The translations under genes and the position numbers were made by a program. From Paraneptunicella aestuarii (GTDB lineage: Bacteria > Pseudomonadota > Gammaproteobacteria > Enterobacterales > Alteromonadaceae): a stretch of DNA of 64,000 nucleotides. Shown one piece after another: positions 37,301 through 47,478 of this stretch. A model generated the notes under the pieces. That model did no database searches, had not been told where the DNA came from, and saw only the letters and a list, made by a program, of their open reading frames with translations. Where the stretch lies: the NCBI RefSeq assembly GCF_019900845.1, contig NZ_CP074570.1, forward strand, positions 2,356,001 through 2,420,000. Reading direction: 5' to 3'. Numbering within the stretch: the first letter of the stretch is position 1; each line of letters begins with the position of its first letter.

Positions 37301-40300
37301 AAAGAGGTGGTGGTTATCGCCTGTTCCGATGATGAAGGCCAAAAACGCTTAGTGGCTTATCTGGTGCTGAATAGCAGCCAAAACGATAGTTTTGATGAAC
37401 AAGCCATGATTGAGTCACTGACTCGTGCATTACAGGTTAACCTGCCGGCTTACATGATCCCAGGCAGCTTTGTCGTGCTCGAAGCTTTGCCGCTAACCTT
37501 AAACGGCAAGGTGGATAAACGTGCGCTACCCAAACCGGATTTTTCTAATCTTGCGACTCGTAAGGGCAATGAATATGTCGCGCCAGAAACCCCATTGCAA
37601 CAGCAGTTGTGTGTACTTTGGGAGTCGGTGCTGCCACAAGAAAAAATAGGCATTCACGACAATTTCTTTGCTGCCGGTGGCGATTCTATATTGGCAATTC
37701 AGTTGGTGTCTAAAGCCAGAAAAAATGGTGTTCGATTTAGCGCCAAACAGCTGATGAAGCATCAGACCATCTCTGAATTAGCACGCGAATTAGCACAGGT
37801 ATTGGCTTGCCAATTAGATCAAGAATTAGATCGTGAATTGACTCAGATTGTAAGTACGGCTGCGGATCAATCCGTATCGGACTCATTGCTTATTGCAAGG
37901 GTGCAAGAACCCACAACGTTAGAGCTCTTTTCTTTAGCGCGTTTTCCTTTAGCCCAGATCACTCAGGAAGAATTTGAAACCTGCTATCAACAATTCGGTG
38001 GTGTAGACAATCTGTACCCCGCATCGCCACTGCAACAAGGCATGTGGTTCCATTCAGTATTGGATAAACGCGCGTATCTGAATCAGCTGGAACTGAATAT
38101 TACTGGCGAGCTTAATGTCGAAGCGTTTAAGCAAGCCTGGCAACGCACTGTGGGGCATTTTGAAGCCCTGCGAACGGTATTTGTGGGGGCGGCTGAAAAT
38201 CTGCATCAATGGGTACTTGCTGCTAAGACTGTCAATTATGAATGGTTCGAATCTGAACAGGAACTCACGCAATTATCGGAATACCTTGAGCAGGATAGAG
38301 AGCGTGGATTTTTGTTTGATAACCGCAATGATGACGAAAGCAATAAACAGCCATACCCGTTAGCGCGATTTGCATTGTTCAAGCTCCGCAACGCTGAACA
38401 AGTCGATATACAAACGCAATACCGCTTTATCTGGACATACCATCATAGTTTGCTGGATGGCTGGAGCTTGCCATTAGTCTTTAAGCAACTTATGAGTGAG
38501 TATTATGCCTTGCTTGATGGTGTTGTGAATACCAACGCTGAGTTCAGAGCAGTTAATACTCAAAGCAGCGGAGCGCAATTTATTGCCTGGCTTCAGGCGC
38601 AAGATAAACGCGAAGCGTTAGCGTTTTGGCAGCAATATCTGCAAGGTATTGAGCTTCCTTCGTCCTTGGCAATGGATGCTGAATCAATCAGACAAGCCGA
38701 TTCCATTTATAAAGAGACGGGTTATCAAGATCTGAGTTATCAAGAAACTGGTTATAAAGAAACAGGCTTCACTTTAAGCTCCACAGCAACCCAGCGATTG
38801 CAGCAAAAGGCAAGGGAATGGAATGTCACCATGAACACTGTGCTGCAATACGCCTGGGCAATGCTGTTACATCAATATGGTGGACATCAGGGGCGCGGCA
38901 AAAGCTCAGATAACGCACATTCTCATTACATGGTCATTGGCTCACCTGTGGCTGTGCGCCCGGACGATATTGACGAGGCGATTGAAGACGAAGAGATGGA
39001 AGACGAAACGATACAGGAAGGAGCCATGGACGAGGCAGTAGGACTCTTTCTCAATACCCTTCCGGTAAAGGTCAATTGTGGCATCTCTGCGCAAAAGTCG
39101 ATCCAGCAACTGCATCAGGATATGCAGAAGGTGATGCAGTACAGCTATGTTTCACTAGCGGAAATTCAAAAACAGCTTGAGCAAAAGAAAATAGCCAGTA
39201 GCCCCGGGCAATCACTGTTCGATACATTATTGGCCTTTGAGAACTATCCTTTGGGCAATGCCCCTGACGCTCAAGAGCAGCCCCTGAATATCGAGGTTGT
39301 GCCGGGCAAGGCGCAAACCAATCATAAGCTGACGTTAAGCGCCAGTTTACAACCGTCTAAAGCTAATACTGAATCCCAACTATCTTTAAAAATCAGTTAT
39401 CTGGCAGAGCATTTTGCATCCAATACCGTTTCAAGATTGACCTCTCAGTTAGAGCATATTCTGCAAGGGTTGGGTGAATCGACAGGCGAGGAAACCTTTA
39501 ACTCTGGATTGCCTGATGCTGAATCAGCTTTAATCAGGGAATGGAATCAAACACAGGTCGATTTCCCAGACAATATCTGCATTCATCAGCTTTTTGAGCA
39601 GCAAGTCAAAGCCACGCCAAAGGCCATTGCGCTGATCTTCAATGAGCAACAACTCACCTATGAAGAGCTTAATAACAAAGCCAACCAGGTTGCACATTAC
39701 CTGATCCAGCAAGAGATAAAGCAGCATGATTTAGTCGGCGTTTACATGCTGCGTTCAGTGGAAATGGTGGTTGCGCTATTGGCGATCCAAAAGGCTGGTG
39801 CGGCTTATGTTCCATTAGATCCGGATTACCCGGAAGCCAGACTTGAACACGTATTGCAAGATACAGCACTATCGCAGGTGCTAAGCCATTCAAAACTGCA
39901 AGATAAAGCCTTCTATTCAAAGCTGGCGCAAAGTGCCGGCAAGACGATAACGCCGCTTGATCAATTTGTTGCTTCCAATTTCAGCGCTGAAAAACCGGAT
40001 GTGCAACATACCGCATCACAATTGGCTTACATCATTTATACCTCGGGGTCTACAGGGCTACCTAAAGGCGTGATGATTGAACATAAAGCGCTGGTCAATC
40101 GTATTCACTGGATGCAATCCGAATACAAGTTAGATGCAAGCGACGTGGTGTTGCAAAAAACGCCGTTTAGTTTTGATGTGTCGGTATGGGAGTTCTTCTG
40201 GCCATTGATTACTGGAGCAAAACTGGTGATGGCTGAGCCGGATGCTCATAAATTTCCAGAATATCTTGCAGAGGTCATTCAGGCACAAAAGGTCACGACA

Positions 40301-43300
40301 TTACATTTTGTGCCTTCCATGTTAAATGCCATGTTACATAGTGGGCTATGGTCGCAATGCGATTCGGTGCGCCGTACTTTTTGTAGTGGCGAAGCCTTGA
40401 ATGTCGAAACGGTTAAGGCATTTCATCGTGCCAGCAAGAGCGAATTGCATAACCTGTATGGGCCAACCGAGGCGGCGATTGATGTGTCGTATTGGCAGAG
40501 CCAGCCGGAAAATGCAGACGCATTGAACGTCGTGCCTATTGGCAAACCAATCCAAAATATTCAATTACAGGTGCTGAATGAGCAATTCCAGCCTGTACCT
40601 ATTGGTGGTATTGGTGAGCTGTATATTGGTGGCATTGGGCTGGCGCGAGGTTATTTAAACCGTGATGAACTGACCAAAGAACGCTTTATTGAACTTGATA
40701 TTAACCGTGAGCGGAATCGTTATTACCGCACAGGGGATTTGGCGCGATGGCTACCCAATGGTGAGCTGGAATATCTGGGGAGAAATGACCATCAAATCAA
40801 GCTGCGTGGTTATCGTATTGAACTGGGTGAAATAGAAGCCAAACTCCGTTCCTGCGAACAGGTTCAGGATGCCGTTGTGCTCGTTGCTTCAATACCAGCC
40901 TCTTCTCAAGCTTCCGCTTCATCCTCATCTAAAGCACAGGAAGCGCAACACCAGCAACTGGTTGCCTATGTGGTTTTTCAGGCAAATGAGAAAAATAAGG
41001 AAGAGCGTCTATTACAAACCAAACGAGATTTGGCACGAGATTTACCTTCCTTTATGGTTCCTGATAGCTATGTCGTGCTTGATGCTTTGCCACTGACGTC
41101 CAATGGCAAATTAGACAGAAAAGCGTTACCCAAGCCTGATCACCAGCACTATAACAAGGACAGAAAAGCTCAAGTTAAAGAAAAAGCGAATACAGCGAAT
41201 GCCAGAAACCGTGTGGAGAGCTTGCTACAGCAAGCCTGGCAAGACGTGCTGGGGCTTGAGTTCATCGATCTTGAGGATAGTTTCTTTGAACTGGGTGGCA
41301 ATTCACTGTTGGCGGTGACCTTGAAAGAGCGTATCCAGCAAGCATTACAAGCCGATTTTCCGGATTTGGCTTCGTTGATTAAAGTGACTGATATCTTCAC
41401 TTATCCCAGTGTTGCAGCCATGAGCGGTTTTTTAAGGCAATCAGCAGGGGATAGTATCCCTTGGGAACCCGAAGTATCTGACAGACATACGCCTCAAGCC
41501 ATTGGTTCAGATATCGCCATTATCGGCATGAGCGGCAAATTCCCGGATGCCAGTAATGTTGACGAGTTTTGGCACAACCTGTTGGATGGACATGAAGCGC
41601 TGGAAGAGTTGTCTGATGATGAATTACGCCAACGCGATGTGCCTTTAGAATTAGTTAACAATCCCGACTATGTAAAACGCAGTATGCGTTTCACCGGGCG
41701 GGAATGGTTTGATAACGACTATTTTCACATTCCAAACAAGCAAGCGTCGATGCTTGATCCTCAAAATCGTTTATTGCTGCAAACCGCGGTGCATTGTTTG
41801 GAAGATGCCGGATATCCGCCGTATTCGAGAAAAGCTCAAGGTGTGAATGCGAGAATTGGGGTTTATGTGGGCAAGTCCAGCAACATTCCCTGGTTGCAGA
41901 TGATTAGCGCAGCAATGGCTAATACTGGCGCTAACGATGCCACAAGCGCTATTACTGCGCTAACGCAGGTAGAAAAAGACTTTCTGGCGACTCAGATTTC
42001 TTACTATCTCAACCTGACCGGCCCCAGTATTAATGTCTCCACAGCTTGTTCCACCTCGCTCGTTGCGGTGGCTGAAGCTTGTAAGGCATTGATGTTTGGT
42101 GAGTGCGAAATGGCGTTGGCTGGCGGGGTAAGTTTGATGCCAATGGAGCCCGCTGGCTATTTGCACCAAGGCGAGTTTATCGAATCAAAAGATGGCCATT
42201 GTCGTCCTTTCGATCGCGACGCCAGCGGCATGGTGCAAGGCAATGGTGCCGGGTTGGTATTGCTCAAGCCCTTGTCCTTAGCGATGGAAGATAACGATCA
42301 GATCCATGCGATAATTAAAGGCTGGGGCTTGAATAATGATGGCGCTCAGAAGACCTCTTTCGGTGCGCCTAATCTGCAAGGTCAGGCTGAGGTTATTCGT
42401 GAGGCTTACCGTAAATCGGGCATTGAACCGGGTTCCATTCACTATATCGAAACCCACGGAACCGGTACCTATATTGGCGACCCGGTGGAACTTGGTGCGT
42501 TGTCTCAGGTATTTTCCGCTTCAAATCCTAAAACAACCCCGTGTTGGTTAGGTGCCGTCAAAGCCAATATTGGTCATTTGGATGCGGCGGCTGGTGTTGC
42601 GGGTTTGATTAAAGCGGTTCAGGTACTGAAAACGGGTATCGTGCCGCCTAATCGGAATTTTCATGTTCCTAACCCGGAATTAGCCGAGTGGGTGAATCAG
42701 GACGGAGCTTCTTTTGCTACTACGCCTTTTGCTATTAGCAATGAAGTTCAAAAAATTGAGTCGGAAGGCGCAAGGCGAGCGGCAGTAAGCTCCTTTGGCA
42801 TTGGCGGCACCAATGTGCATTTAATATTGGAGCAAGCGCTAGAAATAGATGTTCAACAAGCAACAAACGATAACAACCAAAGCGCGATTAAACACTTGTT
42901 GCCGTTATCCGCCAAAGACGAATCGGCCTTAAAACGCAGCGCAAGTCGCTTGTTAACGCACCTTGAAGCCCGTCCTGAACTGTCTCTTGCCGATGTCGCT
43001 TATACCTTGCAAACAGGACGACGCCATCATAGTCACCGGTTACTGTGGCAAGAACATAGCCTGGAAAACTTTAAAGCCAGTTTGCGGCACATTGTTAGTA
43101 GCGACTCGGAGCTAACACCCGTTTTAACCGAAGCCGTTAAACCGAGTGATATGGTGTTTATGTTTCCGGGGCAAGGCAGTCAGTATGCAGGTATGTTTGC
43201 TGAACTTTATCAACGGGATCCCAGCGATTACTCTTGTTATCGGGAAAACATTGATGCTTGTATCGCTGAATTTGAAAGGCAATGGCAAGTCTTTGCTCAA

Positions 43301-46300
43301 TCTAACCCCACGTATACCTTGGATGTGCAGTGGTTAACGGATTCGTTGCGTTCAATATTATGTGCTCCCAAACCCGTCGTTGATGAGTCGTTTCAAACCG
43401 AACTGGTACAACCGGCATTATTCTGTGTGGAATATGCCCTTGCCAAATCACTGATGGAGCAGGGGGGAACGCCCAAAGCCATGATAGGGCATTCATTAGG
43501 GGAATATGTCGCAGCGACGCTTTCGGGTGTCTTTGAATTGAGCGATGCCATCAAGTTGGTGACGTATCGCAGTCAATTAATGCAATCGCTTGAAGCTGGG
43601 AGAATGATCTCGGTTCAGGCCAGTCAGGATGTGCTGCAAACCTATGCTCAGCAGTATGATTTAAGTATTGCGGCAATTAATGGTGATCGTTTGGGAGTGC
43701 TGTCGGGAAGTATAGAGAAAACAGAGCGTTTCTTGTCTTATGCACAGAAAACAGGGATGCGCTATCGGCTATTAAACACCTCTCACGCATTCCATTCATC
43801 CATGCTTGATCCGGTTTTGCCTGCCTTTAGAGAGGTATTAAGCAGCATTAGCTTACATGCCCCAAAAATGCCATTTATCTCTAACGTTACAGGGGAGTGG
43901 ATAACATCTGAACAAGCAACAGACAGCCAATACTGGGTTGAGCATTTACGTGGCACTGTGATGTTCTACCCGGGTGTGCAATGCCTCACTCATAACAGTG
44001 ACTCTGTGTATTTGGAGGTGGGGCCAGGCAACACCTTAACCGGGTTGCTGGGGCGTTATATTCCAGAGCAGTTACCGCGCATTCTTTCTGCGGATAAGCC
44101 TGTTTATCAAGGTGTGGAAAGCGAGAACGGGTTGCAACAATTATTGGTTGATGCCTGGTTGCAAGGCGCCAATATTGATTGGGATAGATTTAATATCAAT
44201 AAGCAAGGAAAGACCGTTTCCTTACCCGGTTATCCTTTTGCGGAAAAAGCACATGCTGTGCCTAAGAGAACGGCGATTTCTAATGTAATGAAGCCGCAAA
44301 CCCGATTTAGTCTGGACGACTGTACTTATCTTCCGATTTGGAAACCGGTTGGGCTGGCTCACGAGTTCTCACCGATAGCCTTGTCGGATAGCAAATCGGT
44401 TCTGTTGTTTACCTATACGGATGAAACTCAAGCTAGCTTAGGTAGCTCGGGTATTACGCAACAAATGGCAAGTGCATTGAAAACGCATTTGGGTCTTTTA
44501 GATTCTGCCGAGTTGGATGTTTATCAAGTTCATATCGGCAGTGAGTTTAAGCAAATCAACGAGCAGTGTTTCGAAATAAACCCGGAAGCTCCGGCGGATT
44601 ACCAACGGTTATTGCAACACTTGCAAGATACTCGCGGTGCGATCCCTGAGTTAATTCTTCATGCGTGGAACCTGACTCTTAACGAAACAGATAGAGACAA
44701 AGACGAGCTAACACTGGCGCAAATGCAGCCAGCTCAAACCATCAGTGTTTACAGTGGTGTTTATCTGGCACAGGCGTTGTCGCCTTACCTTTCCAATAAC
44801 ACCATTGCCCTGCGCTTTATCAGTAGCAATGCGCATCCTGTACCGGGTGATCATCGTTTTGTTCCGCAACACTCAGGAATAACGGCTGTCAGTAAGATTA
44901 TTGGCGTGGAGTACAACCGTTTATCCTGCCAATCCATTGATGTTGATTTATCTCAACCGAATATCAATGTCGTCAGTCTGGCAGGGCAAATATTAGCGGA
45001 AGCCTTTGGTTTTAAAGATGACGCTAAACCAGACGATCTGGTTGCCATCCGTCATGGCATGCGCTTTTTGCCTTCCTATGAGCAAGTTCGCTTACCAGAA
45101 GTGAAAACTCAAACCCGATATAAAGAGCAGGGTGTGTACCTGATTGTTGGCGGGTTAGGTGGCATGGGATTGGTGTTTGCTGAACATATCGCCAAGCATG
45201 TAAATGCCACGATTGTGTTGCTTAACCGTTCGACCTTTATTGCACGCGATAAATGGGAAGAGTATTTACTTGAACATGCATCCTCGCAACAAGAAGAACA
45301 TCTCATTACCTGTAAACGTATCCGCGCCATTCAGCATATTGAGAAGCTCAGTAGCCGGATTGTGATACAGCAAGCTGATGTAGCGAACCGTTCAGATATG
45401 ACCCGAGTGATTGAATACATTTACAAGCAGTGCGGGCAAATAAACGGATTAATTCATAGTGCTGGTGTGGTGGATTACGGTGGCATTATTCAGCGTCGCG
45501 ATAAAGCCACTATTGAGCAATATACGCGCTCTAAAATTCAGGGCACGCTTTTGTTAGATGAGTTGTTAGAGGGGCTACAGGCAGATCATCCTCTGGATTT
45601 CATGATACTGGGTTCCTCCATTGCCAACGTTGCCTATTACTCGCGCTATGCTCAAGTGGGTTATGCCATCGCTAACGAGTTCCTCGATTGCTTCTCCTAC
45701 TATAAGAATTCAGTGAGCGAAACCTTTACCAGCACCATCAATTGGGATGATTGGTATGAAGATGGGATGTCTGCGCAAATTCTGGATAACGCCGGAAGAA
45801 GCGATTTTGACCGTGAACAGGTGTCTTTGCTCAATGATGAAGGGGAAGAACTTTATAGCCGCATACTGAATAGCTCCCACTCCAGAGTCGTAGTTTCTAC
45901 CCAGCCGTTAACCCGGTTGATGAACTATTACTACGATTTAGTGATGTCTACCTATCACGAACTGGAACTCAGTGATGATCAAACCGAAGAGCTTTCAAGT
46001 GACAAACAAAGCTTTAGCGCCGAAGAGATCAGGGAACAGGTTATCGCAGCGGTCACAGAAGTGTTTGGTACTCAGGATGTTTCAAGTACATCTGAAAGCG
46101 GAGAGAGGGATGGAGAGCTGGATTTTGTCGCACTTGGCGGCGATTCACTCATCGCACTACAACTGATTAATAACTTACAAAAACGTCTGGGTATACGCAT
46201 TGGTGTGGAAGATATCTTCGCTGATACCCGGATATCCAGCATTACAAACAATCTTATAAAACAACATAGTCAAAACCAGTTAATGGAAGTGGTAAGCAGT

Positions 46301-46363
46301 CACCATAATCAGGATGAAGACAGCGAAAATGCTGAACACAGCAGAGAAACGGGGTTGATTTAG
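34316..46363 (+). CDS. Hybrid NRPS-PKS (C-A-T, C-A-T, KS-AT-KR-ACP), no release domain
   Basis: A 4015-residue megasynthase. C4 has PHSIADG (second His kept) near residue 220. A4 (about 560-1070) reads D-L-F-N-N-A-L-T-Y-K, an alanine code. T4 is near 1120. C5 has HHSLLDG near 1375. A5 (about 1750-2250) reads D-V-W-H-F-S-L-I-D-K, a serine code. T5 is near 2325. KS (about 2398-2830) has TACSTSL with Cys2578, ETHGTG and KANIGHL. AT (about 2945-3240) has GHSLGEY and HAFH, the malonyl-CoA signature. KR (about 3600-3830) has GGLGGMG, the catalytic serine in GSS and tyrosine in VGYAIAN. ACP has LGGDSL near 3940. There is no thioesterase, reductase or terminal C domain: about 50 polar residues end the protein. 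Expected additions are Ala, Ser and one malonate reduced to a beta-hydroxy unit. Confidence 0.93.
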   Translation: MSQKPLSAEKQRLFELLKAKKSATEQVKNTKAAFKSAEPFSLISEEDKALLLENNQIDLEDAYPVGQIQLGMLYHMEFDEVQHESAAQESGAPPDSLSSNNHPPDYHNVTTFRMRFKEAYQHSDFVKAVNAVVANQSNYRTTFDLTSYSEPLQLIHKACPITVPYEDLRSQEPAQQQQVIHAFIERENLNPVDMTCLPLVRFYIHQLEDNQVSLTFTEPHSIADGWSLHLAFVDIVDAYLKYRQQQEVVFTQPKTSYADFIRAEKQALQSQEAKTFWRSQLAECVTTVLPKQVEMAVSSHLPQQFELNTHIDAHRGRFTLPANVVQALRKLVQRTGFPMKAIFLAAHFRVLSLVTGQRKVTTGLSFNGRLEVETAEQVRGMFLNTLPVTLDLTGGTWLQLIEQAHKAEMAIVPYRRYPVSALTREFNHGANKQQGDQILFDTMVSFLHFHSMESTIKDGHVEIEPTEDLSKSNFGLAGHFHMDTERENSIQFIGDADLNKISRSQFLAMLDYYQRVIAQIAFHPDSSYHTEHFLPKAEYRKLMTEWQGAKLDCEQVNIPAMFEQQVARTPNAIALQCKTGSLTYQALNEKANALAHYLISQGIKPDSLVAICFERTLDMVIAQLAILKAGGAYVPMDPAYPKDRLAYYLQDSKAAMLLTQEKVKAHLSEIAEETLVISLDDPAFKMQLAALEQSQEQSQKQPLEQNPNYEFIGLAPHHLAYVIYTSGSTGKPKGVMVEHGNTVAFLQWCLTQFSPQELSRVLFSTSVCFDLSIFELFVPLSCGGTVVLVDDVLELTALSDDKADEQNKDHLQQLTLINTVPSAIKALLKTGDIPDSVTTVNLAGEPLSQDVVVALYARGVEKVYDLYGPSEDTTYSTYCLRKANGIASIGRPIANTQAYVLDSHQQPVPIGVPGELYLAGAGIARGYLNRKEQTDERFCYLPWLQLRAYRTGDLVRYLPDGNLVYLGRMDDQVKIRGFRIELGEIQTRLLQQDMVKEVVVIACSDDEGQKRLVAYLVLNSSQNDSFDEQAMIESLTRALQVNLPAYMIPGSFVVLEALPLTLNGKVDKRALPKPDFSNLATRKGNEYVAPETPLQQQLCVLWESVLPQEKIGIHDNFFAAGGDSILAIQLVSKARKNGVRFSAKQLMKHQTISELARELAQVLACQLDQELDRELTQIVSTAADQSVSDSLLIARVQEPTTLELFSLARFPLAQITQEEFETCYQQFGGVDNLYPASPLQQGMWFHSVLDKRAYLNQLELNITGELNVEAFKQAWQRTVGHFEALRTVFVGAAENLHQWVLAAKTVNYEWFESEQELTQLSEYLEQDRERGFLFDNRNDDESNKQPYPLARFALFKLRNAEQVDIQTQYRFIWTYHHSLLDGWSLPLVFKQLMSEYYALLDGVVNTNAEFRAVNTQSSGAQFIAWLQAQDKREALAFWQQYLQGIELPSSLAMDAESIRQADSIYKETGYQDLSYQETGYKETGFTLSSTATQRLQQKAREWNVTMNTVLQYAWAMLLHQYGGHQGRGKSSDNAHSHYMVIGSPVAVRPDDIDEAIEDEEMEDETIQEGAMDEAVGLFLNTLPVKVNCGISAQKSIQQLHQDMQKVMQYSYVSLAEIQKQLEQKKIASSPGQSLFDTLLAFENYPLGNAPDAQEQPLNIEVVPGKAQTNHKLTLSASLQPSKANTESQLSLKISYLAEHFASNTVSRLTSQLEHILQGLGESTGEETFNSGLPDAESALIREWNQTQVDFPDNICIHQLFEQQVKATPKAIALIFNEQQLTYEELNNKANQVAHYLIQQEIKQHDLVGVYMLRSVEMVVALLAIQKAGAAYVPLDPDYPEARLEHVLQDTALSQVLSHSKLQDKAFYSKLAQSAGKTITPLDQFVASNFSAEKPDVQHTASQLAYIIYTSGSTGLPKGVMIEHKALVNRIHWMQSEYKLDASDVVLQKTPFSFDVSVWEFFWPLITGAKLVMAEPDAHKFPEYLAEVIQAQKVTTLHFVPSMLNAMLHSGLWSQCDSVRRTFCSGEALNVETVKAFHRASKSELHNLYGPTEAAIDVSYWQSQPENADALNVVPIGKPIQNIQLQVLNEQFQPVPIGGIGELYIGGIGLARGYLNRDELTKERFIELDINRERNRYYRTGDLARWLPNGELEYLGRNDHQIKLRGYRIELGEIEAKLRSCEQVQDAVVLVASIPASSQASASSSSKAQEAQHQQLVAYVVFQANEKNKEERLLQTKRDLARDLPSFMVPDSYVVLDALPLTSNGKLDRKALPKPDHQHYNKDRKAQVKEKANTANARNRVESLLQQAWQDVLGLEFIDLEDSFFELGGNSLLAVTLKERIQQALQADFPDLASLIKVTDIFTYPSVAAMSGFLRQSAGDSIPWEPEVSDRHTPQAIGSDIAIIGMSGKFPDASNVDEFWHNLLDGHEALEELSDDELRQRDVPLELVNNPDYVKRSMRFTGREWFDNDYFHIPNKQASMLDPQNRLLLQTAVHCLEDAGYPPYSRKAQGVNARIGVYVGKSSNIPWLQMISAAMANTGANDATSAITALTQVEKDFLATQISYYLNLTGPSINVSTACSTSLVAVAEACKALMFGECEMALAGGVSLMPMEPAGYLHQGEFIESKDGHCRPFDRDASGMVQGNGAGLVLLKPLSLAMEDNDQIHAIIKGWGLNNDGAQKTSFGAPNLQGQAEVIREAYRKSGIEPGSIHYIETHGTGTYIGDPVELGALSQVFSASNPKTTPCWLGAVKANIGHLDAAAGVAGLIKAVQVLKTGIVPPNRNFHVPNPELAEWVNQDGASFATTPFAISNEVQKIESEGARRAAVSSFGIGGTNVHLILEQALEIDVQQATNDNNQSAIKHLLPLSAKDESALKRSASRLLTHLEARPELSLADVAYTLQTGRRHHSHRLLWQEHSLENFKASLRHIVSSDSELTPVLTEAVKPSDMVFMFPGQGSQYAGMFAELYQRDPSDYSCYRENIDACIAEFERQWQVFAQSNPTYTLDVQWLTDSLRSILCAPKPVVDESFQTELVQPALFCVEYALAKSLMEQGGTPKAMIGHSLGEYVAATLSGVFELSDAIKLVTYRSQLMQSLEAGRMISVQASQDVLQTYAQQYDLSIAAINGDRLGVLSGSIEKTERFLSYAQKTGMRYRLLNTSHAFHSSMLDPVLPAFREVLSSISLHAPKMPFISNVTGEWITSEQATDSQYWVEHLRGTVMFYPGVQCLTHNSDSVYLEVGPGNTLTGLLGRYIPEQLPRILSADKPVYQGVESENGLQQLLVDAWLQGANIDWDRFNINKQGKTVSLPGYPFAEKAHAVPKRTAISNVMKPQTRFSLDDCTYLPIWKPVGLAHEFSPIALSDSKSVLLFTYTDETQASLGSSGITQQMASALKTHLGLLDSAELDVYQVHIGSEFKQINEQCFEINPEAPADYQRLLQHLQDTRGAIPELILHAWNLTLNETDRDKDELTLAQMQPAQTISVYSGVYLAQALSPYLSNNTIALRFISSNAHPVPGDHRFVPQHSGITAVSKIIGVEYNRLSCQSIDVDLSQPNINVVSLAGQILAEAFGFKDDAKPDDLVAIRHGMRFLPSYEQVRLPEVKTQTRYKEQGVYLIVGGLGGMGLVFAEHIAKHVNATIVLLNRSTFIARDKWEEYLLEHASSQQEEHLITCKRIRAIQHIEKLSSRIVIQQADVANRSDMTRVIEYIYKQCGQINGLIHSAGVVDYGGIIQRRDKATIEQYTRSKIQGTLLLDELLEGLQADHPLDFMILGSSIANVAYYSRYAQVGYAIANEFLDCFSYYKNSVSETFTSTINWDDWYEDGMSAQILDNAGRSDFDREQVSLLNDEGEELYSRILNSSHSRVVVSTQPLTRLMNYYYDLVMSTYHELELSDDQTEELSSDKQSFSAEEIREQVIAAVTEVFGTQDVSSTSESGERDGELDFVALGGDSLIALQLINNLQKRLGIRIGVEDIFADTRISSITNNLIKQHSQNQLMEVVSSHHNQDEDSENAEHSRETGLI

Positions 46364-46413
46364 GTTGTTGATTAGGCACTAAAAAAGCAAATACACACGG
46401 GATAATTATTCAT

Positions 46414-47478
46414 ATGAGCATAAGCACAACAAGCAAAAATGAATTTCGAATACTGGATGGTGATTGTATTCGAAAGCTCTTGGCTGGTAACGAAGCCAAT
46501 GTTGTACAGATAGTGAAAAACGCTTATACCACCTACGGTAAAGGTGCATTTTCACTGCCCCATTCAGTTTTTCTGCGTTTTGAGGAACAACCCGCGAACC
46601 GGATCATTGGGCTGCCGGCTTATCTTGGCAACGAATTCAATGTTGCCGGTTTGAAATGGGTGTCTTCGTTTCCGGGAAATCTGGAAAAAGGCATTGATCG
46701 TGCTTCTGCTACATTAACCTTAAATGATATGGAAACCGGGCGGCCTATCGCCTTGCTGGAAGCGTCGTCGATTAATGCTTGTCGCACTGCGGCAAGTGCG
46801 GCCTTAGCGGCGCAGCTTTTACATGATAAAACAAATGCAACCCATTGCAGTTTGATTGGTTGTGGCTACATTGGCTTTGAGTGCTTGAACTACCTTAAGC
46901 ACTGCATACCGTCGTTAACTGACGTTACCTTGCTGGATTTGGATGAGAGCCGAGCGAAACATTTGGCGCAACGGTTAGATGAAGCGCACATCGACCTTCG
47001 TGTGCAATTTACCCAAGATATCGCTCAAGCCTGTCAGGCGGATATTGTGGTCTTCGCTACAACGGCGGGTACGCCCTGGTTATTGGATGAAACGCTGTTT
47101 TCGCCAGAAACAACGGTTCTGCATGTGTCCCTGCGTGATTTGGGAACGCAAGTGATGTTGTCCGGACAAAATATTGCAGACGATATCGACCATGTCTGCC
47201 GAGCCAATACGTCACCGCATCTGACAGAAATGGAAACGGGCAACCGTGATTTTATGACGACCAGCTTGCCAGATGTTTTAGCTGGAAATGTCCAATATCA
47301 ACGAGACAAAACCAAACCATTGATTTTCAGCCCTTTTGGTTTAGGCATTTTGGATATCGCAGTTGGGCAATGGTTGCTACAACAAGCCATAGAAAAAGAG
47401 CAGGGAACCGTTATCCATAACTTCTTTCCCACTCCCTGGAAAACAGATTCAGAAAAAGATTCAGAGGTGTCGTTATGA
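46414..47478 (+). CDS. sbnB: SbnB-like dehydrogenase for 2,3-diaminopropionate synthesis
   Basis: A 354-residue member of the ornithine cyclodeaminase/mu-crystallin fold, closest in character to SbnB. SbnB oxidises N-(2-amino-2-carboxyethyl)-L-glutamate to release L-2,3-diaminopropionate and 2-oxoglutarate with NAD+. The NAD-binding site is IGCGYIGFECLNYL near residues 149-162, and the substrate region is LKWVSSFPGNLEKG near 76-90. A conserved late segment, DVLAGNV, is also present. It lies 50 bases after the hybrid synthetase and overlaps the SbnA-like gene by ATGA. The pair makes Dap, the expected building block of the NRPS. Confidence 0.9.
   Translation: MSISTTSKNEFRILDGDCIRKLLAGNEANVVQIVKNAYTTYGKGAFSLPHSVFLRFEEQPANRIIGLPAYLGNEFNVAGLKWVSSFPGNLEKGIDRASATLTLNDMETGRPIALLEASSINACRTAASAALAAQLLHDKTNATHCSLIGCGYIGFECLNYLKHCIPSLTDVTLLDLDESRAKHLAQRLDEAHIDLRVQFTQDIAQACQADIVVFATTAGTPWLLDETLFSPETTVLHVSLRDLGTQVMLSGQNIADDIDHVCRANTSPHLTEMETGNRDFMTTSLPDVLAGNVQYQRDKTKPLIFSPFGLGILDIAVGQWLLQQAIEKEQGTVIHNFFPTPWKTDSEKDSEVSL

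Noticed and set aside
40869..41096. Low-complexity Ser/Ala/Gln stretch in the fifth A domain as a frameshift
   Set aside because: The main frame continues without interruption and the A10 lysine motif follows normally; it is a linker insertion.
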